Below are positions 48,425 through 57,499 of a stretch of 64,000 bases of DNA, piece after piece. The position numbers and the translations under genes were made by a program. The notes under the pieces were generated by a model that was given only the letters and a program-made list of their open reading frames with translations, was not told where the DNA came from and searched no databases. This DNA is from Paenibacillus polysaccharolyticus (lineage in GTDB: Bacteria > Bacillota > Bacilli > Paenibacillales > Paenibacillaceae): the NCBI RefSeq assembly GCF_900102085.1, contig NZ_FMVM01000025.1:1-64000 (forward strand), written 5' to 3'. The first letter of the stretch is position 1; each line of letters opens with the position of its first letter.

Positions 48425-50062
48425 ATGATACCGCAATATATATATGATTTTGACCTCTCTGCGCTGCCAATGGTGGAGACCGATGTACTGGTGATCGGTT
48501 CAGGCATTGCTGGTCTGTTTACCGCAATTAAGGCTAGCGAACAGCATCGTGTTCTGATGATTACGAAGAAGTCTTTACTTGAGAGTAACACCAGATATGC
48601 GCAGGGCGGGATTGCGGCTGTTATTGCTGAAGATGATTCTCCTGCGTACCACTTGCAAGATACTCTTGTTGCCGGAGCCGGTTTGTGTCGATCCGAGGCA
48701 GTTGAAGTATTGGTGAATGAGGGCCCGGACGGTGTCAGAGAACTGATCCGTCTGGGAACATTGTTCGATCTGGAGAACGGCGAGTTGGCGTTGACGCAGG
48801 AAGGTGCGCACAGCCACCGCCGTATTTTACATGCCAATGGGGATGCAACTGGATATGAGATCGTTAGGGCGCTCGCTGTTGAGGTTCACGAGCATTCAGG
48901 CATTGACGTTTGGGATGAGCACTTTGTGGTGGATTTGATTACGGATCGAGGAGAATGTATCGGTGCTCTGATTCTGAAAGAAGACGGCTCAAAGGTGTTT
49001 GTCAAAGCAAAAGCAACAGTGCTCTGCTCAGGCGGTGCGGGACAGCTGTATCGTTATACGACGAATCCGGATGTAGCTACAGCTGATGGGGTAGCTATGG
49101 CATACCGTGCGGGGGCTATAGTTCGTGATATGGAATTCATCCAGTTCCACCCGACATCCTTATGTTACCCGGGAGCACCCCGTTTCCTGGTATCTGAAGC
49201 GGTACGCGGGGAAGGTGCTTACCTCCGCAACGTGAAGGGTGAACGATTCATGGAGAAATATCATGCCCAGCTTGAACTGGCGCCTCGTGATATTGTAGCT
49301 AGAGCCATTGTCAGCGAGATGGAGCTGACAAACAGTACCTTTGTTTACCTCGACATTACCCATGAGCTACCGGAGATGGTGAAACATCGTTTTCCTACCA
49401 TTTATGAAACTTGTATGCGTTACGGTCTCGACATGACTACAGATTGGATTCCGGTTGCACCTGCTGCGCATTATATGATGGGCGGAGTAAAGACGGACTT
49501 GAGTGGTGAGAGCAGTATCCCCCGTTTATTTGCCTGTGGCGAGGTATCCTCTACCGGCGTGCACGGAGCTAATCGACTAGCGAGCAATTCCTTATCTGAA
49601 GCGATTGTATTTGGACGCAGAATCGTGGATCGTATCCATGCGTTGCCGGCCATCGAAGAATCACTTGGAAGAGATGTGAAATCTCTGAGCATGGAGAATA
49701 AGAATATTAGCCGTGCAAAAGAACGGCAACATTCCAAGCCGGTATCGGAAAGACGTTTACGTCTGCAAAAGATGATGGTTCGTCAAGTGGGACTGCGAAG
49801 AAACGGAAAGAACTTGCAACAGGCAATGGATAAAATGCAACAGGAGTTGTCTTTTTTTGATCAAAGACTTACCCAAAGAGAAGAACTGGAGTATGCGAAC
49901 CTTCTGACTTGTGCGTGGCTTGTAACCAGCGGAGCGCTGCACCGTGAGGAGAGCCGAGGAGCACATTACCGTGAGGACTTCCCTGCACGAGACGATATAA
50001 TATGGCAGAAGCATAGTCTGCAGCAGCGAGAACAAGCGATTGTGGAGGAATGGATGTCATGA
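48425..50062 (+). CDS. nadB: L-aspartate oxidase
   Basis: A flavoprotein of about 545 residues that oxidises aspartate to iminoaspartate. The N-terminal FAD motif is VIGSGIAGLFTAI (about residues 24-36), with TRYAQGGIAAV, FIQFHPTSL, the catalytic-loop Arg region and HGANRLASNSLSEA. ATG 48425 follows ACAGGTGA; GTG 48416 overlaps that site. The stop overlaps the nadC start by ATGA. Confidence 0.96.
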   Translation: MIPQYIYDFDLSALPMVETDVLVIGSGIAGLFTAIKASEQHRVLMITKKSLLESNTRYAQGGIAAVIAEDDSPAYHLQDTLVAGAGLCRSEAVEVLVNEGPDGVRELIRLGTLFDLENGELALTQEGAHSHRRILHANGDATGYEIVRALAVEVHEHSGIDVWDEHFVVDLITDRGECIGALILKEDGSKVFVKAKATVLCSGGAGQLYRYTTNPDVATADGVAMAYRAGAIVRDMEFIQFHPTSLCYPGAPRFLVSEAVRGEGAYLRNVKGERFMEKYHAQLELAPRDIVARAIVSEMELTNSTFVYLDITHELPEMVKHRFPTIYETCMRYGLDMTTDWIPVAPAAHYMMGGVKTDLSGESSIPRLFACGEVSSTGVHGANRLASNSLSEAIVFGRRIVDRIHALPAIEESLGRDVKSLSMENKNISRAKERQHSKPVSERRLRLQKMMVRQVGLRRNGKNLQQAMDKMQQELSFFDQRLTQREELEYANLLTCAWLVTSGALHREESRGAHYREDFPARDDIIWQKHSLQQREQAIVEEWMS

Positions 50063-50925
50063 TACTGAACGGATATAATGAGGAACTAATTGAGACGATC
50101 AAAGGCTGGCTGCGCGAGGATGTAGGTGCAGGGGATGTCACAACGAATGTGACCATTCCAGCGGGTAGTGAATCCAGGGCTGTGATTCATGCCAAAGATC
50201 ATGGAGTCATAGCGGGCATAACGATTGCAGAGCTTGTATTTCAAGTCGTAGATCCGGAGCTTCGTTATACAGCAAAAGTAAAAGACGGTGATACAGTCAC
50301 TCCTGGAACCATATTGGCTGAAGTTGAAGGGAGTACACATTCGCTCCTGACTGGGGAACGGCTCGCACTTAATCTGTTACAGCGTATGTCCGGTGTTGCT
50401 ACCCGAACACGTTCCTACGTAGATGCTCTTGATGGATTGAAGACCAGACTTGTCGATACGCGCAAAACAACACCAGGCCATCGCTTGCTGGAAAAGTATG
50501 CTGTACGTGTGGGGGGCGGAGCCAATCACCGGTTTGGACTGTATGATGCCGTTATGATCAAAGACAATCATATTAAAGGTGCAGGTAGCATTACAGAAGC
50601 TGTGCAGCGAGCACGGGCAGTTATTCCGCATACGATGACGATTGAAGTTGAAACGGAAAACATTGCTCAAGTACAGGAAGCCTTGCAAGCTGGGTCAGAT
50701 ATCATTATGCTGGATAACATGCGGCCTGATCGGATGCGAGAAGCAGTCGCTCTGATTCGTGAACAGGCTCCGCATGTGAAGATAGAAGCATCCGGCAATG
50801 TGTCACTTGAAACGATTCGCGGAATAGCGGAAACGGGTGTGGATGTAATTTCGGTTGGCAGGTTAACCTATTCTTTTGAGAGCCTGGATATCAGCCTGGA
50901 TTTAAACGAAAAGAAAGAGGGGTGA
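50059..50925 (+). CDS. nadC: Nicotinate-nucleotide pyrophosphorylase (carboxylating)
   Basis: A 288-residue quinolinate phosphoribosyltransferase (PRPP-dependent) completing NaMN synthesis. Motifs are LREDVGAGDVTTN, TRKTTPGHRLLEKYAVRVGGGANHRFGLYDAVMIKDNHI and the C-terminal EASGNVSLETIRGIAETGVDVISVGRLT. I choose ATG 50059 (ATGA overlap with nadB), since the ATG at 50050 is one base from GGAGG. A hairpin spans its stop and the coaX start. Confidence 0.96.
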   Translation: MILNGYNEELIETIKGWLREDVGAGDVTTNVTIPAGSESRAVIHAKDHGVIAGITIAELVFQVVDPELRYTAKVKDGDTVTPGTILAEVEGSTHSLLTGERLALNLLQRMSGVATRTRSYVDALDGLKTRLVDTRKTTPGHRLLEKYAVRVGGGANHRFGLYDAVMIKDNHIKGAGSITEAVQRARAVIPHTMTIEVETENIAQVQEALQAGSDIIMLDNMRPDRMREAVALIREQAPHVKIEASGNVSLETIRGIAETGVDVISVGRLTYSFESLDISLDLNEKKEG

Positions 50926-50933
50926 ACCTCTTT
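50914..50933 (+). promoter_or_regulatory. Hairpin over the coaX ribosome-binding site and start
   Basis: AAAGAGG (50914-50920) pairs perfectly with CCTCTTT (50927-50933) across GGTGAA. It contains the nadC stop and the coaX site GAGGGGTG, and the last two bases are the TT of the coaX TTG start. Confidence 0.6.
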
Positions 50934-51702
50934 GATTCTAGTCGTAGACGTGGGCAATAGTAACATCGTGCTCGGGGTATATCAGGGCCGTGAACTATTG
51001 CATCATTTTCGTCTCAGCACATCTCGTCAGTCCACAGTGGATGAATACGGCGTATTGATTTATAATTTATTTCATATGTCCGGTATTTCTGCCCGGGACA
51101 TTGAGGGTGTCATTATTTCATCAGTGGTTCCACCGCTGGTGAGTGTCATCGAAACGATGTGTGTGAAATATGTGGGCAAAAAACCATTGCTGGTTGGGCC
51201 CGGTATCAAGACCGGCCTGAATCTACGATATGAGAATCCGCGTGAAGTAGGGGCGGATCGGATCGTGAATGCTGTGGCGGCCGTGGAAAAATACGGCGGC
51301 CCCCTTGTGGTCGTTGATTTTGGTACAGCCACGACGTTCGACTGTATTGATGAGAAAGGCCATTACCTGGGAGGCGCGATTGTACCTGGTATTCACATTG
51401 CTACCGAAGCTCTTTACGAGCGAGCAGCGAAGCTACCGCGAATTGAGCTGGAGAAGCCGAAGAAGGTGATTGGGCGCAATACCGTGCATGCCATGCAGTC
51501 CGGCATCATCTATGGTTATGCTGGCCAAGTGGACGGCATCGTAGAACGAATTCGCGAAGAGATGAAGGCTGAACCTATGGTTATTGCCACAGGAGGTCTT
51601 GCTACTCTGATTGCAGAAGAAACCCGTAGCATTGAGAAAGTTGATCCACTGCTTACGCTTGAGGGACTACGTGTCATCTACGAGCGGAACCGGGAAAGGT
51701 AG
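50932..51702 (+). CDS. coaX: Type III pantothenate kinase
   Basis: A 256-residue ASKHA-fold kinase for the first step of CoA synthesis. MILVVDVGNSNIVLGVY contains the phosphate loop; DEYGVLI, GADRIVNAVAA, VVDFGTATTFD and GGAIVPGI are conserved. TTG 50932 follows GAGGGGTGA, inside a hairpin. The gene follows nadC by 6 bases, so coupled translation is likely and NAD and CoA synthesis are linked. Confidence 0.95.
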   Translation: MILVVDVGNSNIVLGVYQGRELLHHFRLSTSRQSTVDEYGVLIYNLFHMSGISARDIEGVIISSVVPPLVSVIETMCVKYVGKKPLLVGPGIKTGLNLRYENPREVGADRIVNAVAAVEKYGGPLVVVDFGTATTFDCIDEKGHYLGGAIVPGIHIATEALYERAAKLPRIELEKPKKVIGRNTVHAMQSGIIYGYAGQVDGIVERIREEMKAEPMVIATGGLATLIAEETRSIEKVDPLLTLEGLRVIYERNRER

Positions 51703-51806
51703 ACATACAAAGGGCGGCATACAGCAGGCTGGAATTACAGCTTAAATGTTGAGCCGTTTTTTTCTGTTACGATATTAAAATGACACGCCAAAGGAGGCTG
51801 AATGAC

Positions 51807-52697
51807 TTGGAAAACAACAACAAACATGACCGATTGATCCGTGGTACAGCGATGAATGGAAAGGTAAGAGCGTTTGCCGTTCAGACCACAGAACTGGTAG
51901 AAGAACTGCGTAGAAGACATGATACGTTTCCTACGGCTACAGCAGCTATGGGGCGTACAGTAACGACAGCAGCCATTATGGGTGCCATGCTTAAAGGTGA
52001 TGAGAAACTAACTATACAAGTGAACGGAGATGGCCCAATTGGCCAGATCGTAGCCGACGCTAATGCCAAAGGTGAGGTGCGCGGTTATGTTTCCAATCCG
52101 CATGTACATCTGCCAAGCAATCGTTTTGGCAAATTGGATGTAGCTGGGGCGGTGGGTACAGAAGGTTTCATTAATATAACGAAGGATCTGGGACTGAAAG
52201 ACCCGTACCGTGGTAGCATTCCGATTATCTCGGGCGAACTGGGCGAAGACTTTACGTATTATTTTGCTCAGTCAGAACAGACGCCTTCTGCTGTTGGAGT
52301 GGGTGTGCTGGTTGATACGGATAACTCGGTTATTGTTTCGGGCGGATTTATTATTCAGCTTCTCCCAGGCCTCACTGATCCCGAGATTACAGAAATCGAG
52401 AATGCCATTGGTGCACTGCCTCCGGTGACAACCTTGTTGAACGAAGGACTCGAGCTAGAGGAATTGTTGCGCAGTCTCCTGCCGGATGTGCAGGTCATGG
52501 GCGAACTGGATATTCGTTTTAGATGTAGTTGTTCTCGTGAACGTCTGGAACAAACCTTAATCAGTCTTGGTCAGTCCGAGCTGGGGCAATTAATTGAAGA
52601 AGAAGGGCAAGCTGAAGTGGTCTGCCAATTCTGTAATGAAGCGTATGATTTTAACAAAGAGCAGCTAGAGGCCATCCTAGAACAAGCCAAGAATTGA
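51807..52697 (+). CDS. hslO: Hsp33 redox-regulated chaperone
   Basis: A protein of about 296 residues. The N-terminal chaperone core has DRLIRGTAMNGKVRAFAV, ADANAKGEVRGYVSNPHVHLP and GGFIIQLLPG. The C-terminal zinc switch has C240-x-C242 and C273-x2-C276; oxidation releases zinc and activates holdase activity. TTG 51807 sits 9 bases after AAAGGAGG. An ATG at 51780 precedes the site. A run of T (about 51758) upstream with weak CGGC/GCCG pairing may end coaX transcripts. Confidence 0.95.
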   Translation: MENNNKHDRLIRGTAMNGKVRAFAVQTTELVEELRRRHDTFPTATAAMGRTVTTAAIMGAMLKGDEKLTIQVNGDGPIGQIVADANAKGEVRGYVSNPHVHLPSNRFGKLDVAGAVGTEGFINITKDLGLKDPYRGSIPIISGELGEDFTYYFAQSEQTPSAVGVGVLVDTDNSVIVSGGFIIQLLPGLTDPEITEIENAIGALPPVTTLLNEGLELEELLRSLLPDVQVMGELDIRFRCSCSRERLEQTLISLGQSELGQLIEEEGQAEVVCQFCNEAYDFNKEQLEAILEQAKN

Positions 52698-52720
52698 TCG
52701 ATGCGGGGACGGGATGAGGT

Positions 52721-53671
52721 ATGACCAGACAGGAAAAAGGATTATGGACGGCGGTCGTTATTTTGACACTTGGCGTGCTCGTGATGGGTACATTCATGGC
52801 GATGCAGGTGCTTCATCAGGGGAAAGAAGATGCAGAGACACCTCATGATGCCAACAAGGAAGAGGGAAGTACGGTTGCAACGATTAACGGTGAAGTGATT
52901 ACGGATAAAGATTGGACAGATGCATTAAAACGACGTTATGGCAGTGAAATCCTGCTGCAGATGTTGAACCGAAAAGCGGTTTATGCTGAAGCCCTTCAAC
53001 GCAATCTGGTGGTTACTCCGAAAGAGATCGCAAGAGAAATGGCTGGAGCGATGGATGGGTATGATTCAGAGAAGTCATACTATGATGCTATGAAATCACA
53101 GCTTGGCCTGTCGAAGCAGGATCTCGAATTAGAGGCAGGTTACCGTCTACTGCTCGAAAAGATTGCTACCGCAGGTATTCAGGTGAAGGATGACGATATT
53201 CAAAAATACTGGGTAGAGCATCGAGAAGACTATATCACCCCTGAGAAATATGATCTGTCTATTATTGTGGTAAAAGAAAAGTCTGATTCAGAGGCTATAT
53301 TGACGGAGCTTCGGAACGGGAAAGATTTCGAAGAAATGGCTCGCTCCGAATCAGAGGATAGTTACTCCCGAGATGCGGGAGGTAAACTAGGGTGGATTGA
53401 TCAGAACGACCCTTTCCAACCTAAATCCATTTTGCAAAGGGCTGCCAATATGTCAATCGGTGATATTGCTGGTCCAGTGAAAGTTGAGGACGGTTATGCC
53501 ATCATCAAACTGAATGACAAAGCCGAACGCCAGGAGCAGTCAGCAAAGGAAGTACATGAAGAGATTCGTATGGAGCTGGCCTTAAGTCAGGCTGATCCAC
53601 TTCCGCAAGTGGAACAGATGCTGCGCGATAAATACAAGGCTGTGATCATCTCCGAGATTCCTGCCTCCTGA
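52721..53671 (+). CDS. Membrane-anchored parvulin-type foldase (YacD/PrsA-like)
   Basis: A 316-residue protein: an N-terminal TM helix (about residues 9-28) without a lipobox, a SurA-like chaperone region with ATINGEVITDKDW, and a parvulin domain (about 185-275: YDLSIIVVKEKSD, FEEMARSESEDSYSRDAGGKLGWI, VKVEDGYAIIKL). It should assist folding outside the membrane. GATGAGGT precedes ATG 52721. The position between hslO and cysK matches yacD. A second foldase (29321-30466) is a lipoprotein. Confidence 0.9.
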   Translation: MTRQEKGLWTAVVILTLGVLVMGTFMAMQVLHQGKEDAETPHDANKEEGSTVATINGEVITDKDWTDALKRRYGSEILLQMLNRKAVYAEALQRNLVVTPKEIAREMAGAMDGYDSEKSYYDAMKSQLGLSKQDLELEAGYRLLLEKIATAGIQVKDDDIQKYWVEHREDYITPEKYDLSIIVVKEKSDSEAILTELRNGKDFEEMARSESEDSYSRDAGGKLGWIDQNDPFQPKSILQRAANMSIGDIAGPVKVEDGYAIIKLNDKAERQEQSAKEVHEEIRMELALSQADPLPQVEQMLRDKYKAVIISEIPAS

Positions 53672-53718
53672 AACGAAGATTGACAATTTTCCTGTCTTAT
53701 AGAAGTTGCATCTTGATA

Positions 53719-53766
53719 AAAATACTTTGTCTACGGTCTCAGGGCCCAAGGCAAAGTATTTTTTTG
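53719..53766 (+). terminator. Terminator after the foldase gene
   Basis: AAAATACTTTG (53719-53729) with CAAAGTATTTT (53752-53762) and T-rich tail. Confidence 0.92.
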
Positions 53767-53776
53767 AGTACTCATA

Positions 53777-53805
53777 TTGACAATGGCGTGTAACGTTGAT
53801 AAGAT
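53777..53805 (+). promoter_or_regulatory. cysK promoter
   Basis: TTGACA (53777-53782), 17-bp spacer, TAAGAT (53800-53805). It predicts a 5' leader of about 250 bases. Confidence 0.8.
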
Positions 53806-53811
53806 GAAAAT

Positions 53812-54065
53812 AATCAAAAACCTACTCGTTTACTCGGATATAAATGCATCATAATATGCATGAATTTAGATGTTTTCAATGTAATAAAGAAACTTTCGGA
53901 AAACTCGGCGCTACCTACACCTGTTTGCGTGGTTCTTTATGCAGAAAGGAACGGATAATCACCGGATTTCCGCAGTTCTTCATAAACATCCAGAGGCTGA
54001 CTCGCACAAATCACATAAGTTTACAGGAGTTAAGTACCATTTATACCATTAAGGAGGGCATTCAT
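53812..54065 (+). other. Long cysK leader, open in the cysK frame and Cys-rich
   Basis: The approximately 250-base leader has no stop in the cysK frame for 74 codons from ATG 53844, which has no ribosome-binding site. That reading contains four Cys (C-x2-C and C-x5-C) in its first 30 residues. I see no T-box AGGGTGG motif and no S-box (SAM riboswitch) core. ATGCAT repeats occur at 53843-53861. Confidence 0.4.
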
Positions 54066-55004
54066 ATGGCTAAAGTAGTTAATAACGTAACTGAACTCAT
54101 CGGAGGTACTCCGCTTGTTCGTTTGAACAATATCGTACCTGAAGGTAGTGCTGAAGTATTGGTGAAGCTGGAATACCAGAACCCAGGATCAAGTGTTAAA
54201 GATCGGATCGCAGTTAGCATTGTTGAAGAAGCGGAAAAAGAAGGCAAGCTGAAACCGGGTGGTACGATCATTGAGGCAACAAGCGGTAACACGGGGATCG
54301 GCCTCGCGATGGTTGCTGCTGCTAAAGGCTACAAGTCTGTTATTGTAATGCCTGAGACGATGAGCTTGGAGCGTCGTAACCTGCTTCGTGCTTATGGTGC
54401 TGAGCTTGTACTTACACCTGGAGCAGAAGGAATGAATGGTGCAGTCAAAAAAGCCGAAGAGCTGTTGAAAGAAAACCCGTCCTACTTCATGGCGGAGCAG
54501 TTCAAAAACAAAGCAAATGTGAAGATTCACCGCGAAACGACAGGTCCTGAAATCGTTGAAGCGATCCAGTCTGTAGGCGGCACGCTTGATGCATTTGTTG
54601 CGGGCATCGGTACTGGCGGAACAATCACAGGTACGGGTGAAGTGTTGAAAGAAGCGTTCCCTGGAATCAAAATTGTGGCTGTAGAGCCGGCAGCATCACC
54701 AATTCTGGCTGGTGGCAAACCGGGTCCTCACAAAATTCAGGGAATTGGTGCAAACTTTATTCCTGAAATTTTGGATCAAGAAGTATATGACGAGATCATT
54801 CACATCGAGAATGATGATGCATTTGAAACGGCTCGTGCTGTTGCAAAAGAAGAGGGTATTCTGTCCGGTATTTCATCCGGTGCAGCGATTCGCGCAGGAC
54901 TTCAAGTAGCCAAACAACTGGGTGCAGGTAAACGCGTTGTCGTTATCGTGCCAAGTAATGGCGAACGTTATCTGAGCACACCGCTTTACAATTTCGAGGC
55001 GTAA
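54066..55004 (+). CDS. cysK: Cysteine synthase (O-acetylserine sulfhydrylase)
   Basis: A 312-residue PLP enzyme making cysteine from O-acetylserine and sulfide. K45 in SSVKDRIA binds PLP, TSGNTGIGLA is the substrate loop, and GTGGTITG the phosphate loop. AAGGAGGGC is about 7 bases before ATG 54066. It has its own promoter at 53777 and a long leader. In B. subtilis CysK also acts with CymR; nothing here shows which regulator acts. A terminator follows. Confidence 0.97.
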   Translation: MAKVVNNVTELIGGTPLVRLNNIVPEGSAEVLVKLEYQNPGSSVKDRIAVSIVEEAEKEGKLKPGGTIIEATSGNTGIGLAMVAAAKGYKSVIVMPETMSLERRNLLRAYGAELVLTPGAEGMNGAVKKAEELLKENPSYFMAEQFKNKANVKIHRETTGPEIVEAIQSVGGTLDAFVAGIGTGGTITGTGEVLKEAFPGIKIVAVEPAASPILAGGKPGPHKIQGIGANFIPEILDQEVYDEIIHIENDDAFETARAVAKEEGILSGISSGAAIRAGLQVAKQLGAGKRVVVIVPSNGERYLSTPLYNFEA

Positions 55005-55064
55005 TTCAGACATAGGACCTATCTTTTACCGGATAAGCTTAATGTTTCTGAACAGTTTATATCA

Positions 55065-55099
55065 ATCCTTTCTGCCCTGACGGGTAGGGAGGATTTTTT
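55065..55099 (+). terminator. cysK terminator
   Basis: ATCCT (55065-55069) with AGGAT (55090-55094), inner CTGCCC/GGGTAG, then T6. Confidence 0.85.
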
Positions 55100-55151
55100 G
55101 CGTAATGCTTTTAAAAGCAACGGCGCTTTAGTATACTATCAAACAATAAGA

Positions 55152-55191
55152 ACTATATAAGTTGAACACTCGGTTGCACAACTTATATAGT
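55152..55191. repeat. 13-bp perfect inverted repeat before the folate operon
   Basis: ACTATATAAGTTG (55152-55164) and its exact complement (55179-55191), with 14 bases between. It lies 15 bases after a TATACT -10 candidate (55132-55137) and before the pabB start, where it can be an operator or a leader hairpin. Confidence 0.7.
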
Positions 55192-55216
55192 GACACAAGA
55201 AGGGCGGCGGGCCGCA

Positions 55217-56842
55217 GTGACACACCTGATGACAACATACGCCGACTGGGAAGCATGGGCTGGACAAGGCTGGACAATGTTACCATATATAACGAAGTCG
55301 GATGAGGGACCGTATCATGGCGGTTTACCGCTAACGTGGGAGGCAGCGTGGCAGCAAGCATCTCCTAATGCAATTGTGCTGGAGAATGGCAAAGGCGGAA
55401 GGTATACTTTCCTCGGCTTAAATCCGGTATCCATCGTTTCCGGCAAAGGACAGGAAGCCACAATTCATGACGTGTTTCAAGGAACAAGCAGAACAGATCA
55501 GGGCAATCCGCTGGATGTGCTAAAACGGTGGACATCACCTTACCGAGCACCCAAGGTTGACGGAGCACCAGATTTTGCAGGCGGTTGCGCCGGATACCTC
55601 AGTTATGATGTAGCCAGATCACTGGAGAAACTGCCAACGATTGCTGAGGATAATCCTGCACTTCCAGATTACTGGTGGATGCGCTTTGAGGAAATATGGG
55701 CATACGACCATGAGCAGCAGGCTCTTTTTTGTATGGTGCATCTGGAAGTGAGTGCTGAACAGCAGGAACAGGCCAATCTACAGAGTCTCTATGCTGCGGC
55801 TGGGAAACGTGCGGTAGCCATGCAGCAACGCTGGCTTCATATTATGGGTTTCGCTCAGGCAGAGGAGCAACAGCAAGCGTTAGAGCTCCGTCACAGGCGA
55901 GTTCATCTTGCCCTACGCACAGAAGAATCCGAACGGGAAACAGAGGGATGGAGGACGTCCTTCCCACAAAAGGATTTTGAACAAGCTGTTCTTCAGGTAC
56001 AGGAGTATATCAGGCAAGGCGATGTATTTCAGGTTAATCTGTCCCTGCGACATGAAAAGCAGCTCCAATCCAGTAGCGAGCATATCTATGAATGGCTGCG
56101 TATCGTGAACCCGTCACCCTATATGGGAATGCTTCGCAGTCCCGAATTCCAACTGGTCAGTGGATCGCCAGAATTGCTCGTCAAAGTGGAGAACGGCAAA
56201 GTGAGTGCGCGGCCCATCGCAGGAACACGAAGAAGAGGACGAGATGAAGCAGAGGATCAGGCGATGGCAGATGAGTTGCTTGGCAGTGAGAAGGAGCGAG
56301 CCGAGCATATTATGCTGGTTGATCTGGAGCGCAATGATATCGGTCGAATTGCTGCGTATGGATCGGTTCATGTTCCTGAGTTAATGACAATCGAGAAATA
56401 TTCGCATGTTATGCACCTGGTTTCACAGGTGGAAGGCAAGCTGGCGGAAGGATTAACTGTGTTTGATGTCATTGCCGCAACGTTTCCTGGCGGAACGATA
56501 ACGGGTGCTCCGAAAGTACGCACGATGGAGATTATCGAAGAGCTTGAGCCAGTACGACGGGGGCCATATACAGGGTCAATCGGATGGATAGACTACAGTG
56601 GCAATATGGAGCTGAATATCGTTATACGCACTCTTGCGATTAAGGATGGGACGGGTTATGTGCAGGCTGGTGCAGGTATTGTCATTGATTCCGATCCATA
56701 TCGCGAGTACAAGGAGTGTTCCAACAAGGCTAGAGCAATGATGCGAGCTGTGAACTACAGTGAACGAGCGGAGGCTGACACAGCGCAGGCATCAGCAGGA
56801 GAACCCCAACGCGAGCAGAAACACACGAACAGAACAGAATGA
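55217..56842 (+). CDS. pabB: Aminodeoxychorismate synthase component I
   Basis: A chorismate-binding enzyme of about 541 residues (anthranilate synthase I family) that aminates chorismate for p-aminobenzoate. The C-terminal core has FQVNLSLRHE, SPSPYMGMLRSPEF-like chorismate loop, PIAGTRRRGRDEAEDQ, DLERNDIGRI, FPGGTITGAPKVRTMEIIEELEP and GAGIVIDSDP. PIAGTRRRG is shared with TrpE, but the adjacent pabA, pabC and folP argue for PabB. The last 30 residues are a polar tail. GTG 55217 follows AAGGGCGG; GTG 55190, inside the inverted repeat, lacks a site. Confidence 0.92.
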   Translation: MTHLMTTYADWEAWAGQGWTMLPYITKSDEGPYHGGLPLTWEAAWQQASPNAIVLENGKGGRYTFLGLNPVSIVSGKGQEATIHDVFQGTSRTDQGNPLDVLKRWTSPYRAPKVDGAPDFAGGCAGYLSYDVARSLEKLPTIAEDNPALPDYWWMRFEEIWAYDHEQQALFCMVHLEVSAEQQEQANLQSLYAAAGKRAVAMQQRWLHIMGFAQAEEQQQALELRHRRVHLALRTEESERETEGWRTSFPQKDFEQAVLQVQEYIRQGDVFQVNLSLRHEKQLQSSSEHIYEWLRIVNPSPYMGMLRSPEFQLVSGSPELLVKVENGKVSARPIAGTRRRGRDEAEDQAMADELLGSEKERAEHIMLVDLERNDIGRIAAYGSVHVPELMTIEKYSHVMHLVSQVEGKLAEGLTVFDVIAATFPGGTITGAPKVRTMEIIEELEPVRRGPYTGSIGWIDYSGNMELNIVIRTLAIKDGTGYVQAGAGIVIDSDPYREYKECSNKARAMMRAVNYSERAEADTAQASAGEPQREQKHTNRTE

Positions 56843-56919
56843 AGCGATGAAATGGAATAAGTTAAAATAAACAAAGCATCCGCCGTAATCTGCGGTGGAA
56901 TATGAGGAGGAGCAGACCT

Positions 56920-57498
56920 ATGATTCTGGTTATCGACAATTACGATTCCTTTACCTACAACCTGGTTCAATATCTGGGTGAATTGGGGGAGACGGTGGAA
57001 GTTCGCCGCAATGACGAGATTGATCTGGCAGGTATTGAAGCACTGGCACCGGATCATATTCTGATCTCTCCAGGTCCATGTACACCGAATGAAGCGGGGA
57101 TCAGCTTGGCAGTTATCGAACATTTCAAAGGAAGCATTCCCATTTTTGGCGTCTGTCTTGGACATCAGGCGATCGGGCAGGCGTTTGGAGGCAATGTCAT
57201 TCGAGCGGATCGGATGATGCACGGCAAAACATCGGAGATGCATCACCAGGGTACATCGGTATTTACGGGGCTGCCTTCTCCGTTTACGGCAACTCGGTAT
57301 CATTCATTGATCGTGGAACGTAGTAGCCTGCCGGATTGTCTGGAGATTACAGCGGAAACAGCTGAAGGAGAGATCATGGGTCTGCGTCACAAAACGTATG
57401 CGATTGAAGGTGTACAGTTCCACCCGGAATCCATCATTACAGATCATGGCCATCAGATGCTTCGCAATTTCCTAGCACAGCAAAAAGCGAACGTATAA
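56920..57498 (+). CDS. pabA: Aminodeoxychorismate/anthranilate synthase glutamine amidotransferase
   Basis: A 192-residue class I glutaminase giving ammonia to PabB. The catalytic triad is C79 (GVCLGHQ), H168 and E170 (QFHPES). DNYDSFTYNLVQYL and SPGPCTPNEAG are family motifs. GAGGAGGAGC precedes ATG 56920. In B. subtilis this subunit serves both folate and tryptophan synthesis, which may hold here. Confidence 0.95.
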   Translation: MILVIDNYDSFTYNLVQYLGELGETVEVRRNDEIDLAGIEALAPDHILISPGPCTPNEAGISLAVIEHFKGSIPIFGVCLGHQAIGQAFGGNVIRADRMMHGKTSEMHHQGTSVFTGLPSPFTATRYHSLIVERSSLPDCLEITAETAEGEIMGLRHKTYAIEGVQFHPESIITDHGHQMLRNFLAQQKANV

Positions 57499-57499
57499 T

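Noticed and set aside
53806..54065. T-box or SAM riboswitch before cysK
   Set aside because: The AGGGTGG T-box motif and the S-box core are absent.
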